Assembly: GCA_026120185.1 (NCBI GenBank)
Contig: JANUWF010001273.1
Coordinates: 372,001 to 436,000 of the forward strand
Source of the DNA: Voacanga thouarsii
Taxonomy: Eukaryota; Streptophyta; Magnoliopsida; Gentianales; Apocynaceae
DNA: 64,000 nt
Direction: 5' to 3'
A model generated the notes under the pieces. It ran no database searches, was not told where the DNA came from, and saw only the letters and a list, made by a program, of their open reading frames with translations. Made by a program: the position numbers and the translations under genes. How positions within the stretch are numbered: position 1 is the first letter of the stretch; every line of letters begins with the position of its first letter. Shown here one piece after another: positions 33,198-44,290 of this stretch.

Positions 33198-34917
33198 TGT
33201 TAGTGTTGTGCCCAAGAGGCAATCACTTGTACATTATATATGACACATTTTATTTTAATAAAAGGCATTATTTATCTTACAGTTTCTTTTATTTACTTTA
33301 AGTAATATAACTGTTCGATAAAGTCCCTACTACAACACTGTGTTAAGGAAATTATGATAGAGATCATGATATGAGATTCCTACTACACTAGATGGTGTTA
33401 GTACTTAAATAGTCTTTAGTCATAGTATTAATGAGATAGGACATCATTAATGCGTTAAGACTAGCATGTGTTGGACTTCCTAATTTGATCAGGCGGTGGT
33501 TCTCATAACCGCGAGTATTGAGATACTCAAGGTTAACACATGGATGCTTGTTAATGGAACAAGTTCATTGGATGACCTAGCTTTGAGATAATCACATGAA
33601 TAACTATTTAGTGCTAGTGATATAATCTCAATATACCAAACGTACAAGTATTCTTAAACTTGAGATCTCCAAGGTACTTTATTTGCTGAGTCTTGTACTG
33701 TGATTCCAATCTCTGGAGCTCGATCGAGGGCCGCCTATGGGATGGATATTAGGTACATGGAGAGGTAAACAAAAGTAGTTGAGAGGGTCAATAAAAGATT
33801 CACCACTCCTAATACTAGGGGCGAATATCTCATGGCCACTAGTAGGAATTACTACTCGAAAGTCCATGGCCAAGGCAATTGTATATTGGAAACAGTTCCA
33901 ATTGATACACATCTAGAGTAGTGGGTTCCTAGTACAAGTATTATTGTATTTGGGCCAGAATTAATTCTGGAGGGAGTTGGCACTAATTCCGTACTCCAAA
34001 CCGAATAAGATATTGTATGGTGAAAGGAGTTCATTGCACTAAAGTTTGTTATTGAAGGGTTCATGTTAAGCCACTTGACTTCCTGAACTCTTGGGTGGTC
34101 ATGATGTGTTGCTAGATACCGCTCATGATCTGGGAATATGGGTTTATAAATTGATAAATTAATAAACCAATCCTGATTAGAATTAATAGGATTAATTCTA
34201 ATTAATTATGGATTATTAATCTCAAAGACGTTTGGATTAATTCATATTCTCTACCAATTGACTGGGAAACCTAATGGGTCACACACAATAGAGGATTATA
34301 TACTCAAGATGTTATTTGATAACAATGTGGGGTTAATTGAGAGAAAGAAAAGTTGTTGTGGACAAATTATAATTAATTATAATTTATGCTACAAGTTATA
34401 ATTGTGAGAACTTGATGTTTCCAATTACAATTAGGGAATTCTAATAGGATTAGAATTCTTAGTTTTGCGAAGGGAATTTTGTGTGATATGTAGTAGCTAA
34501 TAACATACGAAAAACCCTAGCCAATAGCTAAAACACAACACACAATTCTCTCTTCATTTGATCTCTCTTTCTCTCGTTTTTCTTCTAGAAAGAAAAACCC
34601 TTGCCGCCATTAATTTTTGCTAGCACAAAAATTTTGGTGCTTGAGTATTCCTCTGTGTGGATTACTATTAGAGATAATCACACAATGTGATTATAATGGG
34701 TAGACGTTCAATTCACGTGGAGGTTGATCACGAGGATTGCTGGATCGCGCCTCAACTTGAAGAAGAAAATTTTGTTCTTCGTATGATCACCCAAAGGTAA
34801 AAGCTGTTGTCTTTATTGTCGTTATGTCTTGTTTTCCACACATAGAAAAGTCCTGGGAGGGTATCTCAATTTATTTTCCGCTGCGCCGTATAGGATACGA
34901 GACTAAGATACCCAACA
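33198..34917 (+). repeat. 3' LTR of the Angela-like copia element
   Basis: This 1720 bp LTR starts TGTTAGTGTTGTGCCC and ends GATACCCAACA with an intact terminal CA. It matches the 5' LTR base for base over most lines, with about one to three differences per 60 bases by eye. Confidence 0.95.
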
Positions 34918-35601
34918 ACAGAAGTATTACAGTATAGTTAACAGGGGTTATGATGCAGGGTTTCATGACTAGGATTATGATGCAAGGTTTCATAGCTCAC
35001 GTTATTGTAGAGTGGTTGATTTCCTTGAAATAAAGTTAATTATTGTAAATGCAAATTTAAAATGCCATTCTTATGTTTAAAACTATTATTTCAATTGCAA
35101 TTGCTGTTTTTGTTTTTTAAAATTGCATGCGACTAAACTGTTTCTAATTTACACTCTTACACGCACAGGACTTACTGAAAATTTTATTTCTCACGTTCTT
35201 TGTGCATGCTTTTAGGTCGGGAGCACTATTGACAAAGTTGGTCTAGAGTTTGAGATTTTGTACTTGACATTTTGGTCATTTTGCTTCAAGATATTACTTT
35301 ATTTTCCTTTGTTTTAAGACCTTATATAAGTTTTATTTAGATTGTAAACCATTTAAATTTTAATTGAGGTATATCTTTGGTTAAGTTCTTTATTACCTTG
35401 TTTTAAATACCCCTTATCCTTTAGATATGGCGACATCCCTACCCTTTTTGGGTACATAGATAGTGGGCTATTACAAAAGATTTATCCTTTTTTTTTACTC
35501 TTGTTCCTATGGTTTTTATCCTATGCGTTATAAAAACACCAGGTACAAAGGATTGGGTGACATCCCTTGCTAATTAGGCTACTTATTTAGAATGTGTTAG
35601 A
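34918..35601 (+). repeat. Tekay/Del-like LTR, right part
   Basis: This continues the LTR begun at 23252 after the copia insertion. Without the insertion the LTR is about 3.2 kb, similar to its relatives at 39101 and 57639. It contains two successive LTR-end-like blocks, one ending GTGGGCTATTACA near 35474 and one ending TGTTAGA at 35601. The second is directly followed by a primer-binding site, so it is taken as the true end. Confidence 0.75.
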
Positions 35602-35603
35602 AC

Positions 35604-35620
35604 TAGTATTAGAGCCTAGG
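35604..35620 (+). other. Degenerate Met-type primer-binding site
   Basis: TAGTATTAGAGCCTAGG lies two bases after the LTR end, against TGGTATCAGAGCC in the sister copies at 42838 and 61350. Two substitutions (G to A, C to T). Confidence 0.75.
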
Positions 35621-35846
35621 TTTAGGTTACGCCTAGGTGTGAATTGAAACTTAAGGATGGATTAAAGTGTGTTTAAGTTCAGATTAGCATAAGTTTGAAG
35701 CAAACCTAGAATTATAATCTTAATCAGAAAATTTTTAGGTTTATCTGATATTTACTTTTAGTGATTTATTCTGCTAAGCCTTTTTGGACTAAGCAATTGG
35801 CTAATGTTGTATGATGGTGAGGATGATACAAACCGCCTATAAGACC
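35621..35846 (+). other. Short leader of the second Tekay-like unit
   Basis: AT-rich, no gene or repeat seen. It lies between the primer-binding site and the acidic ORF. Confidence 0.55.
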
Positions 35847-36169
35847 ATGAACTTTTACCATTGGCGACCACCACCACCTGAGGTTATAGACCCGACTCTT
35901 CGGATTCCTTTACTTCCGAGTCCAAAGAGGAGGATGTCAGCAAGATCATAGAAGTATCTTCTGAGAGCGAATGTGAGATAGCTATTGAACCAGAGGAGGA
36001 GCTAGCTGAGGAACCCCCAGCATTGGGAAGCGAAGGTCTTGGAGAGATAGAGTATGAAGAGCCAAAGGTAGAATATGATGTAGATGCCGAAGAGAGTAGG
36101 CCCACAAAGATAGCCAGGATCAAAGAGCACTCAGAGGAGGATGCTAACAGTGACTCTGAGGAGTATTAG
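35847..36169 (+). pseudogene. Acidic ORF upstream of chromovirus gag
   Basis: The start ATG at 35847 gives MNFYHWRPPPPEVIDP. After a one-base shift near 35893 the next frame stays open for about 92 codons to a stop at 36167-36169. That part is very rich in Asp, Glu and Ser: 'DSSDSFTSESKEEDVSKIIE', 'IEPEEELAEEPPALG', ending 'HSEEDANSDSEEY'. It sits between leader and gag, with 0.6 kb to the first gag motif. I do not recognise a domain. Its length without stops contrasts with the stop-ridden gag next to it. It may be the N-terminal acidic part of gag or a separate small ORF. No function is claimed. Confidence 0.55.
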
Positions 36170-36348
36170 GTTGCTGACTATAGGAAAAAAGAAAAATAGA
36201 GTATAGAGGACTAACGTATTTGGTAATGTATAAAATACCTATTTTTAGATTCCTAATCTATGTGCTTATTTACTAACCTGATTAGATAGGAACTTACCTG
36301 CAATAGGGCTTATTATGCACAGATGTTTCAAATACCACTACTCTTTTG

Positions 36349-36349
<1 letters not shown>

Positions 36350-36379
<30 letters not shown>

Positions 36380-36390
36380 CATGTGTGTGT
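36350..36390. repeat. (GT)n microsatellite
   Basis: A GT run of about 30 bases, a CAT interruption, then five more GT units, in the element's internal region between the acidic ORF and gag. Confidence 0.95.
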
Positions 36391-36778
36391 GGAATGCATA
36401 ATCATATACTTGATAGTAGTTGTTTATGAAATGATGTTGGTTTTCATGATTATTTACTTGTTGTATTATAAGTTTTCATACATGTCTTAACCTGCATGAA
36501 CTACACTTAACCCCCTAAATTCTTCATAAGCTCCACTAATATCAATATTTGTGTAATAAAGCGTTATCATACCATCAAGGCAGAGACTAATGGTACATCT
36601 TATGGGTGATGTGGCTGGAGGTCCACCACTTTATGGAAACAACCCTGTCGAAATCCCCCATTGGGTGAACAAAACGAGGGACTAAGAACTAAAGAGGTGT
36701 GACCAGAAAACGAGGAGCCACTATACTTTGGTAAGGCAAAACAAGAACAAAAAATTGAGATGTAGATTGAACAAATAG

Positions 36779-37470
36779 AAGATATCTTCTGCACTTTGAA
36801 GTACATGGAGGAAAGAATGGAAAGGTTCGCAACATTCTACTTGAGGGGACCGGCTCGAGATTGGTGGTTATGAGCTCAAGAGGTTTGGGAGCAATCTGAA
36901 CAAGAATAGAACTGGGACCATTTCTTGGAAATTTTTAGGGCAAAGTTCATCCTACAGTGGATCATTGAGAACAGGGAGGATAAATTTCAAACCTTGAAGT
37001 AAAGAAATATGTTCACAACATAGTATACGACATAATTTAACAAGTTGTCAAAGTACTATCGTTGTCTAGTGGATACGAAATAGAATAGGATATGCTAATT
37101 CATCAAGGGCCTGAGATAAGAATTGAGGAGAGCCTTAGTCCCGTTACCACCTACTACCTATACTATTGCAGTAGGTACCACAACTAGGATGGAAAACGAG
37201 GATAAGAGTTAAATTGCTGGAAGAACTTTCCCACCCACTAAGCAATTCCCAACAAAAAAACCAATTCGACCAAAAAGAGAGAATCAAATGAAAGAAAGTG
37301 AGGACAAACCCTACTGGGAGAGTTCAGAATGTGATAACTTGCCACTGTTGTGGGAAAAAGGGGATACATGGAGAAAGACTGTTGTCACAAGTAGGCACCT
37401 AAAATATGTTTCAACTGTGGAGATCCTAATTATCAGAGGAACAGCTGCCCTATGTTATTTCAGAACAATC
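36779..37470 (+). pseudogene. gag: Tekay-like gag (Retrotrans_gag core and two zinc knuckles)
   Basis: The core reads 'ATFYLRGPARDWWL' followed by a stop, 'AQEVWEQSEQE', a stop, then 'NWDHFLEIFRAKFILQWIIE' and 'NREDKFQTLK', 'FNKLSKYYRCLVDTK', 'RRALVPLPPTTYTIAVGTT'. This is the plant Retrotrans_gag domain. Most stops sit where the family has Trp or Gln. A zinc knuckle at 37340-37382 reads C-H-C-C...D-C once one extra A is removed. A second at 37407-37448 reads CFNCGDPNYQRNSC, with the knuckle His changed to Tyr. Gag would coat the RNA. It is followed at once by protease. Confidence 0.85.
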
Positions 37471-38111
37471 ATGGCAACCAAGCCCTACTAGGGAACCCAG
37501 TGCATTGTGGGCATGATGCGAATCATGGGGAAAACAATCAAAGACCCCAAGTGAAAGCTAATATATATGCCCTAAAATATGGAGAACTATGTGCAGATGT
37601 TGTATTGGTGGAAAGTATGCTTTCTATCCGAAGCTATAAAATAAATGTGCTGATAGACCTTAGCTCTACTTATTCTTATATAAACGATCATTCTGCATGC
37701 CACATGGGTTTTACTGCTTTAGACCTTCCCTATACCTTGTCAGTTAGCACTTATTTGGGAAAATCTGTAGAGGTAGGGAAATTCATAGAAAGGTGTAAAA
37801 TTGAAGTAGGGAGGGAAAAATTACCCAGACATCTTATTGTGATGCCATTTGAGGATTATGACATCATTTTAATCATGGATTGGATAGCCAAACATGGTGC
37901 TCTAGTAGATTATAAGAACAAGTTGGTACAATTTGTTAGACCCGAGGAAGATGCCCTAGAGTTCAAAGGAGGCAAGGTAAAAGAATTTAAATGTTCAACT
38001 TTGGGGACCAAGTCTCAGCAGATGCTGAAGAAGAGATGTCAAGGTGATCTAGCATATCAGGTTAACGAACCCAAGAATAAGAGTACACTAGAAAACATCA
38101 TCATGGTATGA
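37471..38111 (+). pseudogene. pol: Tekay-like aspartic protease
   Basis: This is an open frame of over 200 codons. 'VLIDLSSTYSYINDH' stands where the family has IDSGATHSF, so the Asp remains but the following Ser-Gly is lost. 'PRHLIVMPFEDYDIILIMDW' and 'KHGALVDYKNKLVQFV' are the usual second half. The frame stops at 38109-38111 but reads on into RT ('[20 protein letters not shown]'). The part from 37837 on is repeated at 56380 in copy B. Confidence 0.88.
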
Positions 38112-39100
38112 GAGTTCATTGACCTCTTTCCTAAGGAATTGGCAACTCTACCCCCACCTCAAGAGGTGGAGTTTACTATCGACCTTATATCGAGAGAAGA
38201 GCCAATCTCCAAGAAACCATATCGCATTGCTCCTATAGAACTCAAAGAGTTGAAAGAACAGTTGGAGGAATTGTTGGGACAAGGATATGTTAGACCAAGT
38301 ACTTCACTGTAGGGAGCACCGGTGTTATTTGTGAAAAAAAAAAAAAGGATAAGATGCTGCATTTTTTTTTTTTATTGATTATCATGGTTTAAATAGCTTA
38401 ATGATTTAGAATAAATATCCACCCCCACTTATTGATGAGTTGTTTGAGCAATTAAGAGGGCCCAGTTGTTACTCTAAGCCTGATTTGAGGCATGGTCATT
38501 ACCAAGTGAGAATCTAGGAGGAAGATATTCCTAAGATTGCATTTAACACCCAGTATGGGCACTATATGTTATTGCAATACCCTTCGAGTTAACTAACGTA
38601 CTTGCAACCTTTATAAACTTGATACACTAAATATTTTGGCCTTATCTGGACAAATTTTTTGTGATCTTTATCGACTATATAATGATTTATTCCAAGAGCC
38701 CGAAGGAACATGCAAAACATCTCATGTTTGTTTTGGAAACGTTGAGGGAGCACTAGCTGAACGCCAAGTTTAGCAAGTGTGAATTTTGGTTAGACATAGT
38801 CTCATTTTAAGGGCATGTTGTAACTATGGAAAGAATCAAGGTAGACCCTGCCAAGGTAGAATCTATTAAAAACTAGAAGCAACCTAAGACTGTTACAGAA
38901 ATTAGGAGTTTTTTGGGATTAGTTGGGTATTATAGGCAATTCATAAAAAGAATTTCAACTCTTGCCTCGCCTTTGACAAGGCTATAACGAAAAGATGTGC
39001 CGTTCTTGTGGAAAGGAAAGTGTGATAGTAGCTTTCAAGAGATGAAGAAAAGGTTGATCACGCGCCTATGTTGATCTTGCCAGAAGAAAGGAAACACTAT
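38112..39100 (+). pseudogene. pol: Tekay-like reverse transcriptase, truncated before RNase H (copy A)
   Basis: Motifs in order are 'REEPISKKPYRIAPIELKE', '[19 protein letters not shown]' (Trp to stop), 'IFWPYLDKFFVIFIDYIMIY' where the family has FIDDIL, so one catalytic Asp is Tyr, '[16 protein letters not shown]', and 'RSFLGLVGYYRQFIKRISTL'. The frame ends in 'SCQKKGNTI', the approach to RNase H, and meets an LTR at 39101 without RNase H or integrase. Poly-A runs at 38335-38346 and poly-T at 38363-38374 are frameshift sites. Confidence 0.9.
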
Positions 39101-39308
39101 TGTGACGCCCCCACCCTAACTGCCCATAGAAATGGGGAAATATATAGCCCATATAGCATGAGCGTTTTTGCATATAGACATATTTAGCATTGCATGAATA
39201 AATTTGCTATGACTGTGGAAGAATTGTTGTGCTTTGGTGATGTTTAATAAATCACTATTTGAAATAATAATTCATATTCTAGCATTAAACTATTAATTCG
39301 GGGATATA

Positions 39309-39366
<58 letters not shown>

Positions 39367-42300
39367 CTAACTCCAAATTGCATATTTAATTATTGAGTAA
39401 TGGTTAATTAAAATAATTTAAGTAACTATTTATCAATTGTTAAATAATCACCTAATTATATATATTTAAAATATATTTGTGCATTTGCAATATATTTACT
39501 AAACACTCATTATAGGTTTATTTTATTTTTTACTTGTGTATTAATTTTAGGTAGTATTTAAATATTAGACTAGCAAGACTTTCTTCTTATTTTATTTTAT
39601 CTGGAGAGAAGTTGAATTTTCTTAAGTAAAATATTTATTCTAGCTAAGAGAATATTTTGAGGGAATTATTAGGCTTTTAGAAGCCAGGTAGCCACCTCTT
39701 AGGAGAAGTAAAAGGTAGAAAACCCAGTTGTTGTGTATTTGGAAAATTATCTTCAAGGGGATTTATTATTTCCAATCCTTCAATACTTAGGAAAAATAGG
39801 AGAATATTCCTATCCTGTTCCAATTCCTATGTACCACCACCTCACTCTCCAAATCCCATAACATTATGATTAATTAAATAAATGAGGTTTTTTATTAGAT
39901 AAAACCTAGAGAAATATTGAAATTTCCTTAATTTTGTTTCTACTTCCTAAACCTAACATAATTCACCTTTAAAAACCCAATTATATTAGATTAATTATCC
40001 CTAATTCACCCTAGTAGCTATCTCTCACTCTCTCCTTCTCTCATCTCACACAAAATTCCTTCTTTATTTATCCAAAGTTTAATTAATGTATTACTTCCAG
40101 AGAAATTATGCACAAGAACACAACTTTGAAGCACCATTCCTAGATTGATTTCTTAACATTCTTGGTGGAAATGAAGGCTAGAGAATACCCAATCTTTTCT
40201 CTAAGGTTGTTTGAGTTAGACATAATTGGAGGTAATAACAAAGTTGGTCTTTCCATTAATTTTCGTGATTGCTACCGTAATAGTGGAAAATTAGGGTTTT
40301 TTGGTTTTAAAATTTGTAACATGCAATAATTTTTTGATTGTTATCTAAACATGCTCAGATTGTTAAAAAGAAACCACCTTTCTAAAGATTTAATGAAAAG
40401 AAAACACTTTTACCATTTATTCTTGAAATCTGAAAATTCTGCGATTATGTGCTAGTTGTAGGTTTTATTTCAAAATAAAATAGCAAAATGAATTATTGAT
40501 GCAAGGCCTTATTATATTGTGATCTAGACATGTTTAAGATGTGCGTTAACAGATCATGCAAGAAAAACTTGCCATACAACCCAATAATTTTCGAAAAAAC
40601 TAAAGGGACATATTACCCTATTTTTGTTGAACAGTCAGGTTTCAGCTGTTATATCATGATGATAATGTCCAAATTTTGGAAAGGTTAAACCAGAGAAAAC
40701 TTAGATTTATGTATGTATATGTTAACTGTAAAATGTCAGAATTTTCCAATGTGGGAATTAAAAGTTCCGAATATTTATTTCAATCTGGTCTGTGCTGGAC
40801 AGGTTACTATTATAGTGAAAAATAATTTACTGAGAGTAACTAAGGCCTGATTTTTGTGTAAGGTAACTTGCATTCTGTTCTTTATGTGTTTGGGTATGTC
40901 TCTATGAAAATTGAGGTCAATCCGAAGTTCATTCCCTTGTATTATGCTAATAGAAAAAAGTGTCACTCAAGCTGGAAATTGTTTTCAACTTAGGAAATTT
41001 TAAGAAAACTTCTATTATTAATTTATATGTGTGACTTATGTGGAATAATTGTGTATGTCAACACTAGGATGTAATAATGGATTTAATGTTATCAATAATA
41101 ATATTACCATTATTTTATTACTACTCTTAATATTATTATTATTATTATTTACACCACTATTATTATTAAACGTTATTAATATTATCATCACTAATATTAT
41201 TAATATTGTCATAATTATCATTATTATTACTATTTAGTACTCATCAAATTGCCTACTCATTAATTGATATATCTTCTCAATTTTATTTTTTTTTTTGTAT
41301 TACTATGAACAAACAATACTTTAATTAGCTAAGCAAGTAATTAAATAATTATCTATTTATTTAGTTCTTTGGTTACTTAATGTTTTTACGCATTAACTAA
41401 CCTATTTATTTAATTTTTATTTACTTTCATGAGCAACCTTTGTTTTAATTAACTATTTATTTATTTATATAGCTATATAATTATTTAGCCGTTTGTCCGC
41501 TTATCATATATTTATTTATTATCTTAGTATACATTAAATTGTTAGTACACAATATTTCCTGTTTAGCTTGTTATATTTGAAATAGAGTTGATAGTTGGTA
41601 TGCATAGTGTGATGACTTGATGTTAGAATTTGGGCTAGTTTTGGATACTATGGCAATATAAGAGTTATAGGAAAGTTTGTGACATGATATTTGTATTTTC
41701 TCTATATAGGATTAGGATCTACTGATCAGGTCATCAGAAGAATCTAATATTTGTGAGACAAATGAATCAAGTTAGTTCTTGCATTAAAACCATTTGTGAA
41801 ATAACGCAATTGCAAGTTGTCAAATTTCATGTTTTGTTGTGATAAAATGTTCAGCATGGCTAGATTTCTTACTTTATTTCTACTCACGTTCTGATTTCTT
41901 AAACCAAAGGATTTTCAAAATAACTCACTTGGTTTTTCACACTAAATGTGTTGAACAAGGTTTCCCATGTCATGTTGGATATTTTCTTTTTGGCTACAAT
42001 TTGATGCTAATAAGTTCCTTGTTGCAAAATTATTGAGTGCCCAATAAGGGTAGGCTACTAGCACTACTCTAAGAAGAAGCAAGCTAGTTTCCTGGTAGGT
42101 GGCCATCTTCGGGAGGTGAGCTCGATCTTGATAAGGTGACAGTGCAAGTGAGTCAGGCTGGTTCGAGCTAGCAACTAGTTCCAAGTGGATCTATCTTTTT
42201 TTTTTTTTTTTTCCCAGAATGGACAATCGGAAGTTAGTTGGGTCTAGGCAAAAATAGAGTATCCCCACTCGTGGGTTGATCACCCATAGTGTTGTGACGC

Positions 42301-42835
42301 AGGGTTTCAAAATACAGGGTCATGATGTAGGTTTTCGTGACTCAGGGCTATAATGTAAGATTTTATAGTCCACGTTATTGTTGAATGGTTGAGTTTCTTG
42401 GAATAATGTTATTTATTGAGAATGCAAATTAAAAACTCCACTCTCGTATTTAAAACTGTTGACTTTAATTGCAATTACACTTTTGGTATTTAAAAGTTGC
42501 ATATCACAAAATTGTTTGAAATGTACACTCTCAAACATAAAGGACATACTAGCAAATTTACTTCTCACAATTTTTGTGCATGTTTTTAGGTCCAGAGCAC
42601 TACTAACACGGTCGGTGCTAGAGTTCATGATCTTGTACTTGACATTTTAGATGCCTTTTCTTAGAGACAATGCCTTATTATTCTTTGTTTTTCAGACTCT
42701 GATTGAGCTTTACTTAAGCTGTATTATGTTAAGTTTTACTTGAGTTATTTATTTACGTCATTATAAAGACCACTTGTCCTTTGGACAAGGTGACATCCCC
42801 GCCCCTTTTGGGGTACTAGGTAGCTGTGTGTTGCA
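39101..42835 (+). repeat. Tekay-like long LTR, copy A
   Basis: It starts TGTGACGCCCCCACCC and ends TAGCTGTGTGTTGCA (3735 bp). A primer-binding site follows two bases later, so this is the 5' LTR of an element whose body lies to the right. It contains a GT microsatellite, an ATT-rich block at 41080-41230 and the conserved LTR module at 42030-42310. Short ORFs rich in Asn or Ile (41036-41237) are products of the ATT repeats. Confidence 0.88.
39310..39359. repeat. (GT)n microsatellite in LTR copy A
   Basis: An uninterrupted GT run of about 49 bases. The copy B run at 57848-57897 has a GC interruption. Confidence 0.95.
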
Positions 42836-42837
42836 AG

Positions 42838-43982
42838 TGGTATCAGAGCCTAAGTTTAGGTAGTCACCATAATTTAATAGATTTGGAATTTTAAGTTTTA
42901 TGATTTTTGCTAAACTAAGAGTATTCTATGCGAATAAGGTTGTCAGAACATGTAGGACAGCCCGCATAGCCATGGCCTTGTACGAAATCTCCGTACTTGT
43001 CACAACTCGAGAACTTGTTGATATGTATGACTTGTATGGTAGTAGTAACATTGAAATTAAAACTCAAAATTTAAACTGATAGCCCATTTTGATGATCCTG
43101 AATAGTCGAATTTCAAGGAGTATGGGATTGAATCTAAGAGCATAGTTAGAGGCATTTTTTCATTAATCGAATAGATTCTAGATTGTGGAATTTGGAATTA
43201 TTAGTTAAGTCCAAGGTGAGTTGACCAGAAGACTGACTATTACCTTTAAAATAAAAGATTTAGAATTTAATAATGACTATGGTTATCTATGTTTAAGTTC
43301 GTTTGTTGGTGATTTGAACTTGAAAATCTTGCTACGTGGTGATAAGTTGATATGTGAGGAAATTTAATCCCTGTGTATTATAATAATGGTAACATTGATA
43401 AGGTTGTGAAAGAAAGTCTATTTCGACAAGAACACTTAGATATTTTAGCAAATGTGATAATTACTCTTATGTGAGATTCTTTAGGTATAAGAGGACCATA
43501 CGTGATGAGAAAGAATGATCTTAATACTTATTTTAGTCTTCTGATTTTAACTATCCTAGTTCCAATTTGATGGATAGGACCATATTATAAATATGAGAGC
43601 TTAGAAATGGTGTTTATTATTAGGATTTTAGATTTTGATATTTATGATTTGGAGGTGTGTGATTTTCTGTTATGCCTGCTAATTATGTGTGAATAGTGGA
43701 TAATGTCTAGAATGCCCAATGATTATGTGTGGTGTATTTTATGTGAAATATCTATGCAATAACTTTATATATCTTTTATCTAATTGAGCATGCGATATGA
43801 ATTTTCTTATTTTTAGTACATGGCATATTTTTATATTAATTTTGTGCTAGAACAAATGGGTTGACGATGAGTATTTGGATATTGCATGTAAGTAGAAAGT
43901 AGAGAAGCGATGATTATGGAAAGTAGCTACAATTTACAACTGTACTACAATCGCGGATGCAACCACACCAGCGAATGAGGAA
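42838..43982 (+). other. Primer-binding site and leader, copy A
   Basis: TGGTATCAGAGCC at 42838-42850 matches the initiator tRNA-Met complement exactly. The 1.1 kb after it shows only short, unrecognised frames and is nearly the same in copy B. I see no gene in it. Confidence 0.75.
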
Positions 43983-44290
43983 GACCAAGATCAAACAATT
44001 TTTGGAACAATTTTGAAGATGCGAAACTTCCATGCTAAAAAGGAGGTAGATCAACAATTGGAAAATAAGTGGAAGCACGTAAAGATTACTTCGTCGGAAG
44101 CCGCTCCAAATTTGGAAATGTGTTATCACTGTAGGAGGAGCAAACACATGGAAACAGATTATTAGTTCAAGGAGTTAAACTAGAGATGCCTCAAATATGC
44201 AGATTCTACATATGCAATATAGACTTGCTCAAGGCTACTTCGATTTAAATAAGGAAACTACACCCCACCATCAAAACAGACTAATTGAAG
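43983..44290 (+). pseudogene. Gag-like zinc-knuckle fragment, copy A
   Basis: An open frame from 43983 reads 'FGTILKMRNFHAKKEVDQQL' and then 'MCYHCRRSKHMETDY', a CX2CX4HX4C knuckle whose last Cys is Tyr (44121-44162). A stop follows where Trp is expected, then 'FKELN'. A CY(H)C...DCWFK pattern of this kind is more usual in copia gag than in chromovirus gag, so it could be a separate insertion. The fragment is too short to place. Confidence 0.5.

Larger units (their letters stand above)
25724..34917 (+). mobile_element. Full-length Ty1/copia element, Angela-like, defective
   Basis: This 9194 bp element has LTRs of 1719 and 1720 bp and a target duplication GCAGA (25719-25723) against ACAGA (34918-34922), one mismatch. 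The order is 5' LTR, Met-type primer-binding site, 1.8 kb leader, gag with zinc knuckle, protease, integrase, RT, RNase H, polypurine tract, 3' LTR. Integrase before RT makes it copia. The long LTRs and gag start (MSTNLNLRSILETNKL) suggest the Angela-type branch; that is inferred. It is broken by at least four stops, three frameshifts and a YVND active site. It is inserted in a chromovirus LTR. An inverted solo LTR of the family lies at 12002-13744. Confidence 0.95.

Noticed and set aside
25724..34917. An active, intact copia element
   Set aside because: Gag, integrase, RT and RNase H all carry stops or frameshifts, and the RT active site is YVND.
41036..41237. Ile/Leu-rich and Asn-rich ORFs on opposite strands, resembling a small membrane protein
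   Set aside because: They come from an ATT-rich repeat in the LTR, and the sister copy at 59571-59753 differs by indels that do not respect codons.
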